Assembly: GCA_035650495.1 (NCBI GenBank)
Contig: DASRHK010000097.1
Location: 1-24,018 of the forward strand
Source: DASRHK01 sp035650495
GTDB lineage: Bacteria; Pseudomonadota; Gammaproteobacteria; Nevskiales; Nevskiaceae
DNA: 24,018 nt
Direction of reading: 5' to 3'
Part shown: positions 16,882 through 24,018 of the stretch, piece by piece
Layout: the number at the start of each line of letters is the position of its first letter
Position numbering within the stretch: position 1 is the stretch's first letter
Notes under the pieces: generated by a model
Database searches by the model: none
The model's input: only the letters and a program-made list of their open reading frames with translations
What the model was told of the DNA's origin: nothing
Made by a program: the position numbers and the translations under genes

Positions 16882-17838
16882 ATGAAGATCCGCGCGACCC
16901 TCGTCGCTTCCGCCGCGCTGCTCGCGGCTTTCGGCGCATCGGCCAAGGTCGATGACAAGCTGCCCGAATACAAGGTCGCGGCCGGCGTGTCCGGCAATTT
17001 CTCGAGCGTCGGTTCCGACACGCTCAACAACCTGATGACGTTCTGGGCCGAGGATTTCAAGAAGGCCTATCCGAACGTCAACATCCAGATCCAGGGCGCG
17101 GGCTCGTCGACGGCTCCGCCGGCGCTCACCGAGGGCACCTCGAATTTCGGCCCGATGTCGCGCGCGATGAAGGACCAGGAAGTGCAGGCCTTCGAGCAGA
17201 AGTACGGCTACAAGCCCACGCAGATCGGCGTCGCCATCGACGCGCTCGCGGTGTTCGTCAACAAGGACAACCCGGTCAAGGGCCTCACCATGCAGCAGGT
17301 CGACGGGATCTTCTCGGCGACGCGCAAGTGCGGCGGCTCGGACGTCACCCGCTGGGGCGATCTCGGCCTCACCGGTGACTGGAAAGGCAAGCCCATCCAG
17401 CTCTACGGCCGCAACTCGGTGTCCGGCACTTACGGCTATTTCAAGGAGCACGCGATGTGCAAGGGCGACTTCAAGACCAGCGTGAACGAGCAGCCGGGCT
17501 CGGCGTCGGTCGTGCAGTCCGTCGCGACGTCCGTCGCGGCGATCGGCTATTCGGGCATCGGCTATCGCACGTCCGGCGTGCGTGCGGTTCCGCTCGCGAA
17601 AGATGACAAGGGCGAGTTCGTCGAAGCCATCGAAGAGAACGCGCTGTCGGGCAAGTATCCGCTCGCGCGAATGCTCTACATCTACGTGAACAAGGCGCCG
17701 AACAAGCCGCTGGCGCCGATGGAAGCCGAGTTCATCAGGATGGTGCTCTCCAGGCAGGGCCAGCAGACGGTCGAGAAGGACGGCTTCGTCGCGCTGCCTT
17801 CGGCGCTCGCCGCCAAAGAGCTCGCCAAGATCCAGTAA
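16882..17838 (+). CDS. pstS: phosphate ABC transporter substrate-binding protein PstS
   Basis: PstS is the periplasmic high-affinity phosphate-binding protein that delivers phosphate to PstCAB. The 318 residues start with a Sec signal peptide, MKIRATLVASAALLAAFGASA, with an ASA cleavage site after residue 21. Phosphate-contact loops typical of the PstS family are visible: GSDTL (44-48), GAGSST (72-77) and RNSVSGTYGYF (177-187). ATG at 16882 is chosen over ATG at 16852 because AGGAGAG lies about nine bases upstream and the signal peptide starts there. The sequence is of the Pseudomonas PstS type rather than the E. coli type. The Pho box lies upstream and the porin gene 36 bases downstream, so the two are probably on one transcript. 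Confidence 0.96.
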   Translation: MKIRATLVASAALLAAFGASAKVDDKLPEYKVAAGVSGNFSSVGSDTLNNLMTFWAEDFKKAYPNVNIQIQGAGSSTAPPALTEGTSNFGPMSRAMKDQEVQAFEQKYGYKPTQIGVAIDALAVFVNKDNPVKGLTMQQVDGIFSATRKCGGSDVTRWGDLGLTGDWKGKPIQLYGRNSVSGTYGYFKEHAMCKGDFKTSVNEQPGSASVVQSVATSVAAIGYSGIGYRTSGVRAVPLAKDDKGEFVEAIEENALSGKYPLARMLYIYVNKAPNKPLAPMEAEFIRMVLSRQGQQTVEKDGFVALPSALAAKELAKIQ

Positions 17839-17874
17839 ATCCGTACGCAAAAACCAACCAGGGGAATCGCAAAC

Positions 17875-19200
17875 GTGAGCAACAGAATTTCGTGGGGCAT
17901 GGCCGCAGTGCTCGCCGTCGTGTCGGGCACGAGCTTCGCCGACACCGCCGAGACCAACGGCGGCATCAAGATCAAGACCGACGACGGCCGCTTCGAGGCG
18001 AGCATCGGTGCGCGCTTCCATCTCGACGCCAACCTGATCGACCTCGATGACGACAGCGGCTTCGGCAGCGCGGGCTTGAAGTCGAACAATCCGAGCGGCG
18101 TATTCTTCCGCCGCATCTACCTCACGCTCAAGGGCAAGGCCTACGGGTGGAGCTGGAAGATCGAGAACGACTTCTGCGGCCAGGCGTCGAAGACGCTGCC
18201 GGCGACGGTCGGCGGCGGCACCGGCACGGTGGGCGCGACGACGACGGATCAGTCCAACACCTGCCGCGAGTCGAATTTCCAGTACGTCTACGCGTCGACC
18301 AACCTCGGGCCCGGCGAGATCATCATCGGCCAGAACAAGCCGTTCCGCTCGATGGAAGACATCATGTCGTCCAACGAGATCACGATGATCGAGCGCTCCT
18401 ACGTCTCGTCGGCGGGCATCTACGCCGGCCGCGAGTTCCAGGACGGCGTGTTCTATCTGGTGCCGATGGACATCTTCACCGCCGGCGCTGCGGTCTACTC
18501 GCTGCGCAGCATCAACGGCACCACGACGGCCAGCAACGGCAACGGCACCACCGAAGGCGTGGGCTGGAACGCCCGCGTCACCGTCGCGCCGATCGCGACG
18601 GAGAAGATGGTTGCGCACGTCGGCGTGAACTACTCGGGCGAGAGCTTCCACAACAACAACAGCCTCGCGCCGGCGTTCGGCTACTTCGGTCGCCTGGGCG
18701 GCTCGGAGAAGCTGCTCGCGAGCGGCGACAAGACCAACATCTTCGGCGTCGAGCTGGCGGGCCTGTTCGGCCCGGCGACGCTGCAGGCCGAGTGGGCGCA
18801 GCTGCGCGCGGACGACGCTGCGAGCGACACCGCGGGCGTGACGCAGAAGGACACCATCAACGCCTGGTACGTGCAGGGCAGCTACTTCGTCACCGGCGAG
18901 TCGAAGAAGTACAACAAGCACGACGCGGTGTTCAACAACCCGAAGCCGATCAACAGCTGGGGTGCGATCGAGCTGACCACGCGCTACGAGATGGCGAAGA
19001 ACAAGGATCTCGGCGCGGGGATCGCCGGCATCTGCGGCGGCTCGTCGAAGTGCGACATCAGCGATCTCACCTTCGGCGTGAACTACTTCCTGAACCCGAA
19101 CGTGCGCGTCATGCTGAACTACATCCTCGGCAGCGACAAGCGCAGCGCGGGCGACGACAAGCCGCGCACGCTGGCGGCGCGCTTCCAGCTCGCGTTCTGA
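17875..19200 (+). CDS. phosphate-selective porin of the OprO/OprP family
   Basis: This is a predicted outer-membrane 16-stranded porin that lets phosphate or polyphosphate into the periplasm during starvation. The 441 residues begin with a signal peptide ending in SFA before DTAET (cleavage after about residue 22). The mature part opens with GIKIKTDDGRFEASIGARFHLDA, the usual first strand of OprP-type porins, and FFRRIYLTLKGKAYGWSWKIE follows. Glycine- and aromatic-rich alternating strands continue to the end, and the last residue is Phe in AARFQLAF, the outer-membrane assembly signal. GTG at 17875 has AGGGGA nine bases upstream. A strong terminator lies 28 bases after the stop. Its place between pstS and pstC supports a phosphate role; the specific anion is inferred. 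Confidence 0.92.
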   Translation: MSNRISWGMAAVLAVVSGTSFADTAETNGGIKIKTDDGRFEASIGARFHLDANLIDLDDDSGFGSAGLKSNNPSGVFFRRIYLTLKGKAYGWSWKIENDFCGQASKTLPATVGGGTGTVGATTTDQSNTCRESNFQYVYASTNLGPGEIIIGQNKPFRSMEDIMSSNEITMIERSYVSSAGIYAGREFQDGVFYLVPMDIFTAGAAVYSLRSINGTTTASNGNGTTEGVGWNARVTVAPIATEKMVAHVGVNYSGESFHNNNSLAPAFGYFGRLGGSEKLLASGDKTNIFGVELAGLFGPATLQAEWAQLRADDAASDTAGVTQKDTINAWYVQGSYFVTGESKKYNKHDAVFNNPKPINSWGAIELTTRYEMAKNKDLGAGIAGICGGSSKCDISDLTFGVNYFLNPNVRVMLNYILGSDKRSAGDDKPRTLAARFQLAF

Positions 19201-19227
19201 GCGCAGGCTGATCGAAGAACCGATTAG

Positions 19228-19261
19228 ACTTCCGGCGGGCGACACCCGCCGGAAGTTTTTT
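19228..19261 (+). terminator. intrinsic terminator after the porin gene
   Basis: A perfect 12-bp stem, ACTTCCGGCGGG paired with CCCGCCGGAAGT, encloses the loop CGACA (19240-19244) and is followed by a run of T through 19261. This is a textbook rho-independent terminator. It lies between the porin stop and the pstC start, 18 bases before the latter, so it would separate pstS-porin expression from pstCAB or reduce read-through. Confidence 0.92.
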
Positions 19262-19278
19262 CACCCAGGCGCGAGGAT

Positions 19279-21531
19279 ATGAGCGAGACCACCGCCACCG
19301 CAACGGCCCGCGATCTGGGCTCGGTGTCGAACCAGAACCGGCTGCGCTACGCCAAGGATTCGGCGGCGCGCTACGTCGTGCTCACCGGCGGTCTCGGCGT
19401 CATCGTCGCGCTCCTGCTGATCTTTGTTTATCTGCTCTCGCAGGTCGCGCCATTGTTTGCCGGCGCTGACCTCAAGCCTCGCCAGACTTACGCACTGCCG
19501 GGCGGCGAGGGCAGGACGCTTCACATTGCAGCAGAAGAGCAGGGCGAGATGGGCCTGCGACTGCTCGATACCGGCGATGCGGTCTTCTTCGATCTCTTCG
19601 ACGGCACGCCCAAGGCGACGCTGAAGCTCCCGCTCGGCGATCGCAGGATCGCCGCGATCTCCGACGTGAACGCCGAGTCGGCGCTGCTCGCGGCGGAGTT
19701 GTCGGACGGCTCGGTGCTGATGTTCCGGCACAAATACGCGCTGTCGTATCCGAACGACAAGCGCGTGATCACGCCGTCGCTCGATTACCCCTACGGAGAA
19801 GCGTCCCTGCCATTCCTGGCCGCAACCGGACGCAATCTCGCCGTGCGCGACAACGACGGCAAGATCCTGCTCGTCGCGGCCGACGCGGCGAATACGGTCC
19901 ATCTGAAGGGATACGAAGCGACGACGAGCTTCACCGGTGAGACGAGCTTCGGCCCCAGTGGCGAGTCGAGCTTCTCGCCGGCGGTCGACGCCCAGCTGTT
20001 GCTCCTGAGTCCGCTGCAGGACTGGCTCTACGTCATCGATCAGTCGCGCGGTCGCATCGCGTTCTATCGGCTGCACGGCGCGGACGCGCCGACGCTGGTC
20101 GAGACGCGCGACGTCGGTGCCTCGGTGCAGGACGCGCGCTTCCTCGCCGGCGGCATCTCGGTGATCGTCGCGCAAGCCGACGGCCGCATCTCGCAGTGGT
20201 TCCCCTCACGCAACAACAAGGGCGATTTCGTGCTGTCGCGCGTGCGCGACTTCCGCTTGAGCGACAACGATCCGATCACCGCGCTCGGCGCCGAGCAGCG
20301 GCGCCGCACGTTCGCTGCGGGCGACGCCCACGGCAACCTGTCGCTGTTCTACGCAACGTCCGGACGCAATCTGCTCGAGGAGAAGCTCTTCGACGAGCCG
20401 GTCGCGCAGCTCGCATTCAATCCCCGCGCCGGCGTCCTGGTTGCGGTGGGCGCGAAAGGCGCCGTGCGCAGCTTCGACGTGCGCAACGCGCATCCGGAAG
20501 TCTCGTTCACGTCGCTGTGGCGCAAGATCTGGTACGAAAGCTACGACCAGCCGCAGTACATCTGGCAGTCGTCGTCGGCAAGCGCCGACTTCGAGCCGAA
20601 GTTCAGCCTCGTCCCGTTGTCGATCGGCACGCTGAAAGGCGCGTTCTACGCGATGATCTTCGCGATCCCGGTGGCGGTGCTCGGCGCGATCTTCACGTCG
20701 TACTTCATGTCGCCCGAGCTCCGACAGGTGGTGAAGCCGTCGGTGGAAGTGCTCGCGGCGCTGCCATCGGTGATCCTGGGTTTTCTCGCCGGCTTGTGGC
20801 TCGCGCCGTTCGTCGAGACCGATCTGCCCGGCGTCTTCCTTGCGCTCCTGTTCCTGCCGCTGTCGATCCCGGTGTTCGGCTATTTGTGGATGCGCATGCC
20901 CGCGCGTGTGCGCCATGCCGTGCCGCCGGGATGGGAAGCGGTGCTGCTGGTTCCGGTCATCGGCCTCGTCGTGTGGGCGTGCTTCCAGGCGGCGCAGCCG
21001 GTCGAGGCGCTGGTGTTCGGCGGCAACATGCAGGCGTGGATGGACGCGAAGTTCGGCATCGGCTATCAGCAGCGTAACGCGCTCGTGGTCGGCATCGCGA
21101 TGGCCGTCGCCGTGATCCCGGTGATCTTCTCGATCGCGGAAGACGCGATCTTCGGCGTGCCGCGCCATCTCACGCTCGGCTCGCTGGCGCTCGGCGCGAC
21201 GCCGTGGCAAACGCTGGTCGGCGTCGTGCTGCCGACCGCGAGCCCCGGCATCTTCTCCGCGATCATGATCGGCATGGGCCGCGCGGTCGGCGAGACCATG
21301 ATCGTGCTGATGGCGACCGGCAACACGCCGGTGACCGACTTCAGCCTGTTCACCGGCATGCGCACGCTGGCCGCCAACGTGGCGGTCGAGATGCCCGAGT
21401 CGGAAGTCGGCAGCACGCATTTCCGCACGCTCTTCCTCGCGGGCCTCGTGCTGTTCCTGTTCACCTTCTTCATCAACACGCTCGCCGAAGTCGTCCGGCA
21501 GCGGCTGCGGCGCAAGTACAGCAACATCTGA
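19279..21531 (+). CDS. pstC: phosphate ABC transporter permease PstC, long form
   Basis: PstC is one of the two inner-membrane channel subunits of the phosphate importer. The 750 residues are more than twice the E. coli length (319). Residues 33-60 form a first membrane segment. Residues about 61-445 form a large extracytoplasmic domain with repeated strand-turn blocks that look like a beta-propeller (for example DARFLAGGISVIVAQADGR and QLAFNPRAGVLVAVGAKG). The MetI-type permease domain starts near 447 (IGTLKGAFYAMIFAIPVAVL) and contains the EAA loop LGATPWQTLVGVVLPTASPG (about 637-658), which contacts PstB. Long PstC proteins of this build are known from Pseudomonas. ATG at 19279 has GAGG only two bases upstream, a short spacing. 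pstA follows after one base. Confidence 0.94.
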   Translation: MSETTATATARDLGSVSNQNRLRYAKDSAARYVVLTGGLGVIVALLLIFVYLLSQVAPLFAGADLKPRQTYALPGGEGRTLHIAAEEQGEMGLRLLDTGDAVFFDLFDGTPKATLKLPLGDRRIAAISDVNAESALLAAELSDGSVLMFRHKYALSYPNDKRVITPSLDYPYGEASLPFLAATGRNLAVRDNDGKILLVAADAANTVHLKGYEATTSFTGETSFGPSGESSFSPAVDAQLLLLSPLQDWLYVIDQSRGRIAFYRLHGADAPTLVETRDVGASVQDARFLAGGISVIVAQADGRISQWFPSRNNKGDFVLSRVRDFRLSDNDPITALGAEQRRRTFAAGDAHGNLSLFYATSGRNLLEEKLFDEPVAQLAFNPRAGVLVAVGAKGAVRSFDVRNAHPEVSFTSLWRKIWYESYDQPQYIWQSSSASADFEPKFSLVPLSIGTLKGAFYAMIFAIPVAVLGAIFTSYFMSPELRQVVKPSVEVLAALPSVILGFLAGLWLAPFVETDLPGVFLALLFLPLSIPVFGYLWMRMPARVRHAVPPGWEAVLLVPVIGLVVWACFQAAQPVEALVFGGNMQAWMDAKFGIGYQQRNALVVGIAMAVAVIPVIFSIAEDAIFGVPRHLTLGSLALGATPWQTLVGVVLPTASPGIFSAIMIGMGRAVGETMIVLMATGNTPVTDFSLFTGMRTLAANVAVEMPESEVGSTHFRTLFLAGLVLFLFTFFINTLAEVVRQRLRRKYSNI

Positions 21532-21532
21532 C

Positions 21533-23260
21533 ATGAGCGTCCCATCCGGCCATAGCCCGCTCACTCCGCTGCGCAACATCACCGCGCGTGACCAGCGCGG
21601 CGTGCGCGCATACGTGGAATCCGGCATGCCGTACGTCTGGGTGACGGCAGCGGCGATCTCGGTCGCCTTCATCATCACGGTGTCGTTGCTGCTGCTGACC
21701 GCCGCGCGCGGCCTGCCGAACTTCTGGCCGGCGGACGTGATCCGCGCGAGCTACGAGCAGCCGGGTCAGCCGGCGACGCCGATGCTCGGCGAAGTCGTCA
21801 GCACGGAATCGGTCACCGTCGCGCGACTGCGCAATGCAGGTCTGACGCTGAGCGACGAGCCGCCGACGCGCGAGCGTCTGCTGATCAAGCGCGGCAACCG
21901 CGATCTCAACGGCGCCGACTTTGCGTACGTGCTCGACGAATGGCTGATCGAGCGTGATCGACCCGTCGATGCCGTCGTGTTCGAGCGTCTCGAATGGGGC
22001 AACTTCTACGGCACGCTCGTCGCCGTCAAACAGGACGGCAAGGTGATCGCGAGCGGCGATCAGGCCTGGGGCACTTACCAGCCGCTGCAGGTGCGTGCGG
22101 ACCAGCTGCGCGACCAGATCCGCGGCATCGAGAAGAAAGGCATCGGCGGCATCAACTACGGGTTGGAGCGCCTGCGCCTCGAAGGGCGTCGCCTCGAGCT
22201 CGCGGGCAAGACCGCGCAGACCGATCCGAAGGCGTTCGCCGAGATCGCGGCGCGACGCTCCGAGCTCAATCAGCGCTATGAGGCGATGCGCCAGCAGCTC
22301 GACGATCTCAAGAAGCAGATCGCGCGCGACACGCTCACCGTGCGCGCGATCGACGGCCAGGAGATCGAGCTGCCGGTCGGCAAGATCGTGCGCGCGTATC
22401 GGCCGAATGCGATGTCGCCCTTGGCCAAGGTGAAGCTGTATTTCGCCAAGATCGGCGAGTTCATCTTCGGCGAGCCGCGCGAAGCGAACACCGAAGGCGG
22501 GATTTTCCCGGCGATCTTCGGCACGGTGATGATGGTGCTGCTGATGAGCATCGTGGTCACGCCCTTCGGCATTCTCGCCGCGCTGTATCTGCGGGAGTAC
22601 GCACAGCAAGGCGTGCTCACGCAGACGATCCGCATCGCGGTCAACAATCTCGCCGGCGTGCCGTCGATCGTCTACGGCATGTTCGGCCTCGGCTTCTTTG
22701 TCTACTTCATCGGCGGCGAGATCGACAAGCTGTTCTTCCCCGAAGCGGCGCCGGCGCCGACCTTCGGCACGCCGGGCATCCTGTGGTCGTCGCTCACGCT
22801 CGCGATCCTGACGCTTCCCGTCGTGATCGTCGCGACGGAAGAGGGACTCGCGCGTATCCCGCGCTCGCTGCGGGAAGCGTCACTCGCGCTCGGAGCCACC
22901 AAGGCGGAAACGCTGTGGCGCGTGGTGATGCCAATGGCGAGTCCCGCGATGATGACGGGACTGATCCTCGCGATCGCGCGCGCGGCGGGCGAGGTCGCGC
23001 CGCTGATGCTCGTCGGCGTCGTCAAGCTGGCGCCGGCATTGCCCGTCGATGCGAGCTTCCCGTTCGTGCACCTGGAGCGGAAGTTCATGCACCTCGGCTT
23101 CCACATCTACGACGTCGGCTTCCAGAGCCCGAACGTCGAGGCGGCGCGACCGCTCGTCTACGCGACGGCGTTCCTCCTCGTTCTCGTCATCCTCGTCCTC
23201 AACCTCACAGCGATCCGCATCCGCAACCGGCTGCGTGAGCGCAAGGCCCTCGAAGCATGA
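21533..23260 (+). CDS. pstA: phosphate ABC transporter permease PstA, long form
   Basis: PstA is the second channel subunit of the phosphate importer. The 575 residues are again almost double the E. coli length (296). There is a first membrane segment at about 36-58. A large extracytoplasmic region (about 60-320) follows, including a charged helical, probably coiled-coil stretch at about 195-267 (LERLRLEGRRLELAGK, RYEAMRQQLDDLKKQI). The MetI permease domain runs from about 323, with the EAA loop LGATKAETLWRVVMPMASPA near 452-471 and ARAAGEVAPLM after it. ATG at 21533 is one base after the pstC stop. The stop overlaps the pstB ATG by four bases. Long PstA pairs with long PstC in Pseudomonas-type systems. 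Confidence 0.95.
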   Translation: MSVPSGHSPLTPLRNITARDQRGVRAYVESGMPYVWVTAAAISVAFIITVSLLLLTAARGLPNFWPADVIRASYEQPGQPATPMLGEVVSTESVTVARLRNAGLTLSDEPPTRERLLIKRGNRDLNGADFAYVLDEWLIERDRPVDAVVFERLEWGNFYGTLVAVKQDGKVIASGDQAWGTYQPLQVRADQLRDQIRGIEKKGIGGINYGLERLRLEGRRLELAGKTAQTDPKAFAEIAARRSELNQRYEAMRQQLDDLKKQIARDTLTVRAIDGQEIELPVGKIVRAYRPNAMSPLAKVKLYFAKIGEFIFGEPREANTEGGIFPAIFGTVMMVLLMSIVVTPFGILAALYLREYAQQGVLTQTIRIAVNNLAGVPSIVYGMFGLGFFVYFIGGEIDKLFFPEAAPAPTFGTPGILWSSLTLAILTLPVVIVATEEGLARIPRSLREASLALGATKAETLWRVVMPMASPAMMTGLILAIARAAGEVAPLMLVGVVKLAPALPVDASFPFVHLERKFMHLGFHIYDVGFQSPNVEAARPLVYATAFLLVLVILVLNLTAIRIRNRLRERKALEA

Positions 23261-24018
23261 ACACTGCCGTGGAAGGCTCCGACATGACAGGCGTGCAAGA
23301 CAAGACCCCGATCGGTCGTGCTATTGATATCGCGTCCATGAGCCGATCGATCAGCGCAGTCGCCCTCGAAGACGAAGTCGTCGCCCTCGAGGTCGACAAT
23401 CTCAACCTGCACTACGGGCAGAAGCACGCGCTGAAGGGCATCAGCCTGAAGATCCCGGAGAAGAAGGTCACCGCCTTCATCGGGCCGTCGGGCTGCGGCA
23501 AGTCGACGCTCCTGCGCTGCTTCAACCGCATGAACGACCTGATCGACGATTGCCGGATCACCGGCCAGATCCGGCTCGGTCCGAAGAACATCTTCGACCG
23601 CGACGTCGACGTCGCGCTCCTGCGCCGGCGCGTGGGCATGGTGTTCCAGAAGCCCAATCCGTTCCCGAAGTCGATCTACGAGAACGTCGCCTACGGATTG
23701 CGGCTCGCGGGCATCAACCGCAAGCGCGTGCTCGACGACACGGTGGAGTGGGCGCTCAAGGGCGCGGCGCTGTGGGACGAAGTGAAGGACCGGCTCGAGG
23801 ATTCCGCGCTCGGCCTTTCGGGCGGGCAGCAGCAGCGCCTGGTGATCGCGCGATCGATCGCGATCCAGCCCGAAGTGATCCTGCTCGACGAGCCGTGCTC
23901 CGCGCTCGATCCGATCTCGACACTGAAGGTCGAGGAGCTCATCAACGAGCTCAAGAACAACTACACGATCGTGATCGTCACCCACAACATGCAGCAGGCG
24001 GCGCGCGTGTCGGACTAC
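23257..24018 (+). CDS. pstB: phosphate ABC transporter ATPase PstB, 3'-truncated by the window edge
   Basis: PstB is the ATPase that powers phosphate import. The frame is open for 254 codons to the last base, so only the C-terminal tail (about 30-40 residues by family length) is missing. Motifs are Walker A GPSGCGKST (76-84), Q-loop Gln131 in VFQKPNPFPKS, signature LSGGQQQR (187-194), Walker B VILLDEPCSALDP (207-219) and H-loop His243 in VTHNMQQA. QKPNPFPKSIYENV is diagnostic of PstB. ATG at 23257 overlaps the pstA stop (ATGA) and gives an N-terminal extension of about 45 residues before the ABC core; in-frame ATGs at 23284 and 23338 would shorten it. phoU would be expected just beyond the window. 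Confidence 0.96.
   Translation, partial: MNTAVEGSDMTGVQDKTPIGRAIDIASMSRSISAVALEDEVVALEVDNLNLHYGQKHALKGISLKIPEKKVTAFIGPSGCGKSTLLRCFNRMNDLIDDCRITGQIRLGPKNIFDRDVDVALLRRRVGMVFQKPNPFPKSIYENVAYGLRLAGINRKRVLDDTVEWALKGAALWDEVKDRLEDSALGLSGGQQQRLVIARSIAIQPEVILLDEPCSALDPISTLKVEELINELKNNYTIVIVTHNMQQAARVSDY

Noticed and set aside
16801..19245. Long minus-strand open frame (814 codons) opposite pstS and the porin gene
   Set aside because: It mirrors the codon structure of two firmly identified genes, is rich in Arg, Ala, Val and Asp/Glu with no motif, and has no promoter or SD. High GC at third positions leaves antisense frames open.
20206..21678. Minus-strand open frame (490 codons) opposite pstC
   Set aside because: Composition is Arg/His/Glu-rich low-complexity protein without any domain, exactly antisense to the PstC permease region.

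Overview
The window looks like a chromosomal stretch of a high-GC gammaproteobacterium, probably of the Xanthomonadales/Nevskiales kind. This is inferred from gene content and protein character, not from a marker gene. The clues are: a SUF operon headed by an Rrf2 regulator of the gammaproteobacterial SUF type; long PstC and PstA permeases like those of Pseudomonas; a phosphate-selective porin inside the pst locus; and a palindromic intergenic repeat of a kind common in that group. Coding density is very high. No gene-free gap reaches 300 bases. I see no mobile element, tRNA, rRNA or CRISPR array.

Layout. Bases 1-2747 (+): the 3' part of thrC (threonine synthase), then recJ, separated by a REP-like palindrome that includes the thrC stop codon. 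Bases 2756-9452 (-): a compact operon, Rrf2 regulator-sufB-sufC-sufD-sufS, ending in an M19-dipeptidase-like lipoprotein that most likely starts at a CTG overlapping the sufS stop. A promoter and an IscR-type operator lie just upstream of the regulator. Bases 9513-10987 (+): a divergent pair, a calycin-like protein and a hotdog thioesterase. Bases 10949-11455 (-): a small alpha/beta hydrolase. Bases 11464-14623 (+): two small uncharacterised proteins, a membrane-anchored alpha/beta hydrolase and a KASIII-family ketoacyl synthase; this part has a lipid flavour but its pathway is unknown.

Bases 14636-24018 (+) form a complete phosphate-starvation locus, cut by the window end: phoB-phoR behind a Pho box, pstS and a phosphate-selective porin behind a three-half-site Pho box, a strong intrinsic terminator, then pstC-pstA-pstB. 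PhoR would sense the state of the Pst transporter and phosphorylate PhoB. PhoB then binds both Pho boxes, raising its own level and that of the porin (outer membrane entry), PstS (periplasmic capture) and PstCAB (inner membrane import). The terminator after the porin probably gives much more PstS and porin than PstCAB.

Translational coupling is a theme. Seven junctions are four-base NTGA overlaps, and between them they use all four start codons ATG, GTG, TTG and CTG. No clearly new multi-gene system is visible. The points most worth a second look are the CTG-started lipoprotein in the suf operon, the large extracytoplasmic domains of PstC and PstA, the lipid-type cluster between suf and pho, and the repeat that spans a stop codon and a possible promoter.
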